A stretch of 64,000 nucleotides of DNA from Microvelia longipes (Eukaryota > Arthropoda > Insecta > Hemiptera > Veliidae). The DNA lies in assembly GCA_018340805.1 (NCBI GenBank), contig JACMZG010001870.1, positions 44,945,020-45,009,019 of the forward strand, in the 5' to 3' direction. The translations under genes and the position numbers were made by a program. The notes below the pieces were generated by a model. It was not told where the DNA came from and made no database searches. It saw nothing but the letters and a program-made list of their open reading frames with translations. Positions 58,760-64,000 of the stretch are shown piece after piece (the first letter of the stretch is position 1; the number at the start of each line of letters is the position of its first letter).

Positions 58760-58984
58760 AGAAAGACATGGAAAAACAGTAGAATTCGCAGTTTTCTTTC
58801 TCTTCTTATTTGTCTCAATGATATCGAAGAGTTGTGATAGACTGGTTGGAGGTGGGGGCGGTACCTTTAGAAGAGTCATATGAAGGGGTGACCTTTTCCC
58901 TCTCACATTCAAATTGATCTCTCCCACTGTTTCCTGGCTTCTTAAGATCTTAATTTCTCTAAAACTGTCAACTTCTCTGTCCAT
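58760..58984 (-). CDS. Unidentified coding-like segment, minus strand
   Basis: From ATG at 58984 the minus frame reads MDREVDSFREIKILRSQETV, then ...LLKVPPPPPTSLSQLFDIIE and TNKKRKKTANSTVF before becoming hydrophobic AT-rich translation. Composition is more protein-like than other ORFs in the flanks. I do not recognise it, and it could be part of a transposon. No clear donor is assigned. Confidence 0.25.
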
Positions 58985-59194
58985 GATATGTCACATAGCG
59001 AAAAAAACGGCTGCAACACCTGACATAACGATAAACTGATATCGAAGAAGAGACAGCGCCTTATTCTTAAAGCTATGGGAGAAAAGAAGACAGTTGAAGA
59101 TAAGAAGTAGTTTTATTGTTTATTGTTTTAATAAAATTAAATGATGTCACTTTTTCCATGTTATCTTTATAATAATTTAAGTGGGATAACTGTA

Positions 59195-59204
59195 NNNNNN
59201 NNNN
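59195..59204. other. Assembly gap (10 N)
   Basis: Ten consecutive N, probably a scaffolding gap of unknown true size. It lies between cassette 3 exon C and the POLG2 3' end, exactly where a cassette 3 exon D would be expected. Confidence 0.98.
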
Positions 59205-59906
59205 AATCTTACATCGGATCAATCTCATTGGTCTTCGCTAGATTTCTGTTAATATTCGTAAATGTTGCTGAAGTATATTATAAGATACGTTAAAAGGAGC
59301 ATGCTTCGCTTGCTAGATTGTTAAAATTAAAAATTATCTATAGTAATAGAGGTGCTTTACTCATTAAGTTGATAAAACTCTTATCTAATAGGTTAGAAGG
59401 AACTCCCTTTGCTCTCTAAAGGTCTAAATGATTAAAATACTTTTAAGCATAATAAATAAAATATTACATAATTTTTGTCAGTACATCAACATTTAGTTTA
59501 GTAAACCCTCACTCCTGTTGTTGGCTGGACTCCTATTTCTGGCTTTTGTCAAAGGGTGCTGCTAACTAAACCCGCAGCACATTATAGATTACTAAACTTG
59601 ACAGCTTCCCCCCCCAAAAAAAATCCTGTGGATGCCCATGACCGTGTGTATTATTATAACATAATATATGTTATAATATTGATAATATTGACTACAGACA
59701 CCTTGTAGTCAATTAAAGATAAGCAAAGAGTTTCCAAGCTGGCATTAGAAAGTTGTATTAATAAAAAAAAATAAATAAATAAGACAATTAATTCATTCTA
59801 TAATTAATCTGAAATATTTACAATCTATATATACAAAAGTTCTATTTATGTTAAGTTTTAAGTTCTATCAGTTAGTTACTTGATTTAAAATCTCTGTCAT
59901 AAATTT
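59205..59906. other. Intergenic / POLG2 3' flank
   Basis: AT-rich, no recognised feature; presumably includes the POLG2 3' UTR on the minus strand. Confidence 0.4.
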
Positions 59907-59981
59907 TCAGAAGTTCTTGATTTCATAATTTTTAATTAATAGTTCTCCATAGTCTCCTATATCTGTTACGTGTACTTCCTC
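59907..59981 (-). CDS. POLG2: POLG2 last exon
   Basis: Reads EEVHVTDIGDYGELLIKNYE, then IKNF and TGA. Acceptor cgttttacag. Only 25 codons and easy to miss; it aligns with the human C-terminal 'MMHISKLKDFLIKYI'. Confidence 0.88.
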   Translation of the reverse strand, partial: EEVHVTDIGDYGELLIKNYEIKNF

Positions 59982-62900
59982 CTGTAAAACGGTAAGAATT
60001 TTCAACAGTTTACTTTATAATCTCACAATAATTGTAGAGAAAAGAGGAACCATTTGTACAAACACTGAGAAGTGGCTTAGTTGTTTGGAATATTTCTTGC
60101 CAAGTTCTTTGGCACAAAATTTCCTACTGTAGCAGACAGATACTAACCTCCTGTCCAGGATTTTAAATTTAGAACAAACTAAGACGAGAAATCGGAAAGC
60201 CTGTAGTCACTGTTAAAGTGTCATGTCATGACTGCAGAGGAAGGAAAACACAGGTTTGCAATTTTTTAAACATATGCAGCTAATGTAGAAAAACAAACAT
60301 TTTTTTTTCATATTCTTACTTACCAAAGGGAGTCTGAGGTAGAGAGGAACACAGAGAACCCAATGTGGTGAGAAAAAGTTCCGAGGCAGTCCATCCCTCA
60401 TTTTTTTTGTTTTTTATTAAGTCATATACATTTTCTTATGAATACACACCGAAAGAATAATAATTAATTAAATCTCTTTTATCTTTAGAATCCAGAAATA
60501 TTAAAATTTCTTTTATCTTAGAATCCAGAAATATCATAGTCCAATAACAAGACTCTAAGCTAAAACTTGATACTTGGCCCCAAAGGTTTAACCCAATAGA
60601 TAGGATAATTATTTTGGCTCCTTGTTGAAGGATCAGGTGGTGTGTCATTTTAGATCGGGGGATTTTAGCACAGGCCCCTTTAAAGTCTGGAAAATGGCCC
60701 CAAATTTTTTTCCCTATAGCAGTGTTCCTATTGGTTTTCTCTAACAAGTTAAAAGAGCTCTTTTTAAGTTAATTAAATTTGTGACAAAGCAGATCTTAAA
60801 CCATCAAAATTAACTTTTCATCATCACATTGGATTCCCTACACCTCATCCTCCCTGCTTCTGACTCACTTCACTTGTCCTCAGAATACAATTCCCCAAAT
60901 TTTTACTGCAACATGCAGTAAAAACTTGGCACACATGTTAGTCCTATACATGGCTACATGTGTGCTACATTTCAATCAAACCGCATCATTTTTCTGCATT
61001 TTATGATTTTTCGAAATTTTTGCTGAGTCATTTGTGGGTTAATGACATCATGAAAAAAAATATTTTCTGAATAGCACAACTACAGAGGTAGACTGATGTT
61101 TGTAAAAAAAATCAACTCTCTAGCATAAATACACTGGGTGCTACGATAACAACAGACACAAACACATACTCTCACACACACACATACAGATAGACAACTT
61201 TGCGAAAACCACTCAGGAGGCCTTATAAACGCCTGAAACGGATAATTTCGGTAAACGGTAATGAGGAAAAGTAAAAAACTAGTGATATTATAGTTCAAAT
61301 ATTATCAAAATAAAAAAAACACTAATTTACACGTCAAAACACAAAAAAAAACCTTAAAATAACATGTTTTCCCACATAATTATGTTTAAGATACGGGCAG
61401 ACTTAAAAATCAAGAAATTCTAGCAAACTAATCAGTGACGGACTAAGCCAAAACTACATCTAAAAAAAGTAATAAATTTAATTATGCTTAATTTAATTGT
61501 AATTTGTATTTAATAAAATTATTTTATTTAAATAAATTAAAATAAACTTAATAAATAAGTTATATTAAATATATGCTGCAGCTTTAGGGCCCTGATTGAG
61601 TATGCTAGGGCTCTTTTTGGTGTACTGAATGTAGTACATAATTATAATAAATAAATATATTATTTATATATTATAAGCTTAAAAATATTTAGTATTTTAA
61701 TAATTCTTTTTTAAATTTTGTTGTTTTTTCTTTAAGTTTATATTTGGCTGTGGGGCCCAAGGAGGCCAGCCACCCTCGCTGGCCAGTCCGCCCCTGAAAC
61801 TAATGGTAATATGTAATATAGAGTCTTTCTAGAGAAAAATAGCATATCTCTCATGTATGAAGATTTAATATTTGACACATAATGCTAAAAATGGGTAAAA
61901 AGTTCATCAAAATGTGCATTTTTTCGTCTGGCTCTTGAACTATAATACTTAACTATAATTGAAAAACTTCAAAACAAACTATTCACCTGTAGAGTGGTAT
62001 CTCTGTCTCTTATACCGATAATGCCATTAGTTAACGATTCTAGTGTAACAGCTACAGTATAAGGTATTCCCAGGCTATCATAGTGATCAAGCTGGTGATC
62101 TTGAGGTTTCTTAGTTATAGATGGCCAGAGTGTATCAATACCTCTACGTCTAAGTTCCAGACACAACATCCTACATAGATCTAATATATCATTTTCATGC
62201 TCCTCACCTGATTTTAAAAATGCAAAATTTCAATTAAAATTATTATTTATTTCCTGTAAAAAAATGATGTACATAGCTGTAGGGATAAAAAATAGTATAA
62301 TAGTGTAGTATATACTACATAAAAGATATAATAATAATGCCCATTTAGAGCTTTTCGAGCACATCAGGGATAACCCCTGCTGGAACCACCTCTAGTGGAA
62401 GTGGCAACAATTACGCTCATAACCGGGGATGCGAACCCCAGCCATAAAAGAATACACTTGTTCTAAATTTCAACTCAATTGGATGGCTCTATCATTATCA
62501 GTGAGATTAAGATGCTAAAAAGTCTGCAATACAATCATCTAAAAAGTCTGCTATATAACCATCTAAAAAGTCTGCTATATAACCATCTAAAAAGTCTGCT
62601 ATATAACCATCTAAAAAGTCTGCTATATAACCATCTATAATATAAAGTCTGCTATATAACCATTATAAAGTCTTACTTTAGTTAATATAGTAAAAAATAT
62701 TAAGAATTATTATGAATATGAGGAATAGAAAAACTTGTAAACATGTATTCAAACATTAGGTGTTATGACTGTGATAAATTTATTTACACATTCTTTAATT
62801 TATATTAAATCTAATATTAATAGCTTTAGAACTAATACAGCACCAACCTTGGTGGGAATAAAATGTTTTAATAAAGTTCCTTCTGAAGTTCCAACCTTAT

Positions 62901-63889
62901 CAAAATTTAAATTCAAGAAGTGCCCACATTTTTTTTTTTCATTTTGAAAGCCTACTATAAATGATTTTCTAAAAGATGATATTAATATTACTTTGTAATA
63001 GTTGTAACTGTTCAGTTTCTTTTAATTTAAGACTCATTTAAATCTTATTTTAATTTAAGTATAAGTTTGACTTGGTACGACAATAAAAGATATTTATTTA
63101 TTTAAGAAACTTGTCATAAGTATTACACTAAACATGTTAATAGCAATAATTTAATGATAGAACAACATAGGCTAAGTAAATCCGAGACTGGTCATTCAAA
63201 TTTAATAGACTTGATAATTATGGCAAAGAATTAGAATTAAGATATTTTAAAAAACTTGTTCAAGAAAAACTTACAACTAATAATGCATTTTATAGCATTA
63301 AGTAATACCTAGTCAAAGGAATTTAAAATAAGAATTGTGATATGAGTGTATTTTTTAATGTCCGTTTGTTCTGTAAGTGTTGTTCTTTGTTTTTAGTAAT
63401 AAGTTTTATAATTTTATTTGAATTGATGACAAATTTCTATTGTTTTTTATTGCTAAGGCTTAATAATGAAATAATAAAGGTTTTATTTATTTACTAAAGA
63501 CTTCTTCTCGGGATCTCAGTGCCACTAATGATGATCGCAAGATTAAAAGTTGGCTTTTTTATCGTAATAATCACTTTGGGGAAGTACTTTGCTGTTATGT
63601 TGGTCTTTAGGTTAAGGGATATTTACCCAACTGCAAGTATCGATGGTATCCAGTTCTTTGAATGATTAAATCCAAACTGAAAATACATTTTACCATCAAA
63701 ATAATAAAACTTACAATTAGTAGGGAAAGAGAAAGCAAATTTATAAGGGCTGAGTTTTCTATGGAAGACCAGAGTTGGTTTGTTATTGTTGGTTGTAAAA
63801 GAATCACACATGAAGAGTAGAGTGGCAAGTTCAGCTGACATGCAACACTCAATCACATGCGGCATAACCCTTTTCCTTTCTACCACTAT
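59907..63889 (-). CDS. POLG2: DNA polymerase gamma accessory subunit, mitochondrial (3' three exons; 5' part outside window)
   Basis: Processivity subunit of the mitochondrial replicase, descended from class II aminoacyl-tRNA synthetases. Three minus-strand exons, 63889-63715, 62207-61987 and 59981-59907, join in frame (phases 0-1, 1-0, 0-stop) to a ~156-residue C terminus: the catalytic-like core end 'RVMPHVIE..MSAELATLLF', then the anticodon-binding-like domain with 'LCRMLCLELRRRGIDTLWPS', 'YDSLGIPYTVAVTLESLTNG' and 'IRDRDTTLQ', ending 'EEVHVTDIGDYGELLIKNYE' 'IKNF'. These line up with the human POLG2 'VPHVIEPS', 'LFNELLENGISVWPG', '[20 protein letters not shown]', 'LRSRDTTMKE' and 'HISKLKDFL'. 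Convergent with the ACID cassettes. The 5' part lies beyond the window edge. Confidence 0.93.
60320..60412 (+). repeat. R1 end fragment in POLG2 intron
   Basis: 'gagaaaaagttccgaggcag' near the end, with the R1-like 'gggagtctgaggtagagagg' block before it. Confidence 0.55.
60413..60790. other. POLG2 intron sequence
   Basis: The 103-codon minus ORF at 60436-60747 shows no conserved features and contains a direct repeat ('ttagaatccagaaata'), so it is not annotated. Confidence 0.4.
60800..61275 (-). repeat. R1 copy, minus strand (POLG2 intron)
   Basis: Inverse of R1: 'catcacattggattccctac', 'ctcacttcacttgtcctcag', 'tgactgatgtttg'-like and 'aactctctagcataaataca', ending in inverse 'ttcctcat' near 61270. 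Confidence 0.7.
61276..61986. other. POLG2 intron, AT-rich
   Basis: An R3-like end at about 61860-61950 ('cgtctggctcttgaactata'). Otherwise nothing. Confidence 0.4.
61987..62207 (-). CDS. POLG2: POLG2 penultimate exon
   Basis: Reads (C)EEHENDILDLCRMLCLELRR, then RGIDTLWPSITKKPQDHQ, YDSLGIPYTVAVTLESLTNG and IIGIRDRDTTLQ. This is the anticodon-binding-like domain that contacts the polymerase. Acceptor aaaatcag, donor gtgaat; entry phase 1, exit phase 0. Confidence 0.95.
62329..62445 (-). mobile_element. SINE S1, internally deleted (POLG2 intron)
   Basis: (AAT)n tail, 'gcccatttagagcttttcga' body, then B-box 'ggggatgcgaacccc' on the plus strand (inverse of ggttcgcatcc). About 130 bp shorter than 55478-55733. 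Confidence 0.75.
62515..62675. repeat. 24-bp tandem repeat
   Basis: About six units of 'ccatctaaaaagtctgctat' + 'ataa', ending in diverged units. Confidence 0.9.
62755..63110 (+). mobile_element. Non-LTR reverse-transcriptase 3' tail, plus strand
   Basis: ORF 62765-62947 ends '...PTLVGIKCFNKVPSEVPTLS' 'KFKFKK', the same C-terminal RT tail as on the minus strand at 23040-23282. The 3' end is 'agatatttatttattta'. Confidence 0.65.
63715..63889 (-). CDS. POLG2: POLG2 exon (core domain end)
   Basis: Reads IVVERKRVMPHVIECCMSAE, then LATLLFMCDSF... and ...LVFHRKLSPYKFAFSFPTN. 'PHVIE' with the following helix and 'LSPYKFAF' correspond to human 'VPHVIEPS' and 'LAPVKVAL'. Acceptor gaattttcag, donor gtaagt; entry phase 0, exit phase 1. 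Confidence 0.93.
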
Positions 63890-63939
63890 CTGAAAATTCA
63901 AATGCAATCAAGGGTAAATAAAGAGTTATGTTTCAGTAA

Positions 63940-64000
63940 AAAAAAGGATTCGCTACGCTCATCCTCCCCGCTTTGGACTCGCTTCGTTCGTTTTCAGAAA
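63940..64000 (-). repeat. R1 terminal fragment at window edge
   Basis: Inverse of the 'gcgaagcgagtccaaagcg' + 'gggaggatgagcgtagcgaa' + 'tcc' R1 block. Confidence 0.7.

Noticed and set aside
60436..60747. 103-codon minus ORF
   Set aside because: Intron of POLG2, internal direct repeat, no recognisable domain.

Overview
The window is eukaryotic nuclear DNA. It is AT-rich, its genes are split by long GT/AG introns, and most non-exonic sequence is transposon debris, short tandem repeats and TA-dinucleotide arrays. The protein families and retroelement types suggest an invertebrate, probably an arthropod. I cannot name the species.

Region 1 (3063-40202, + strand) is one gene in 19 coding exons for Mediator subunit MED25. 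Exons 1-5 encode the N-terminal von Willebrand A (VWA) domain that anchors MED25 in Mediator. Exons 6-9 encode a Pro/Gln/Met/Gly-rich linker. Exons 10-12 encode the ACID (activator-interacting, PTOV) domain. Exons 13-19 encode a Gly/Gln-rich tail with a predicted coiled coil and a conserved LxxLL box. Exon 16 is frame-disrupted inside a stretch (about 32-37 kb) that looks poorly polished.

Region 2 (42466-57947, + strand) holds two further copies of the ACID exon cassette downstream of MED25. Cassette 2 has four exons and its own stop codon at 47358. Cassette 3 has three exons. Its last expected exon is not found, and a 10-N assembly gap lies at 59195-59204. Exon phases match MED25 exons 9-12, and the C exons are 163 nt in all three copies. 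Both extra copies share a new leading 'GWWD' exon that MED25 lacks. I see no obvious initiator exon for either. They may be separate PTOV-like genes with tiny first exons, or alternative 3' cassettes spliced from a phase-1 MED25 exon such as exon 8.

Region 3 (59907-63889, - strand) holds the last three exons of POLG2, the accessory subunit of mitochondrial DNA polymerase gamma, convergent with the ACID cassettes. Its upstream exons lie beyond the window.

Mobile and repetitive DNA includes: two RNase H-bearing non-LTR fragments and several reverse-transcriptase tails; two tRNA-related SINE families, one member of which duplicated the exon 5 splice donor; a ~402-bp TA-flanked MITE in four copies; an internally deleted pogo/Tigger element keeping an intact DNA-binding ORF; a series of foldback elements, many carrying a hammerhead-like core; an abundant unclassified repeat (called R1 here); and many minisatellites.
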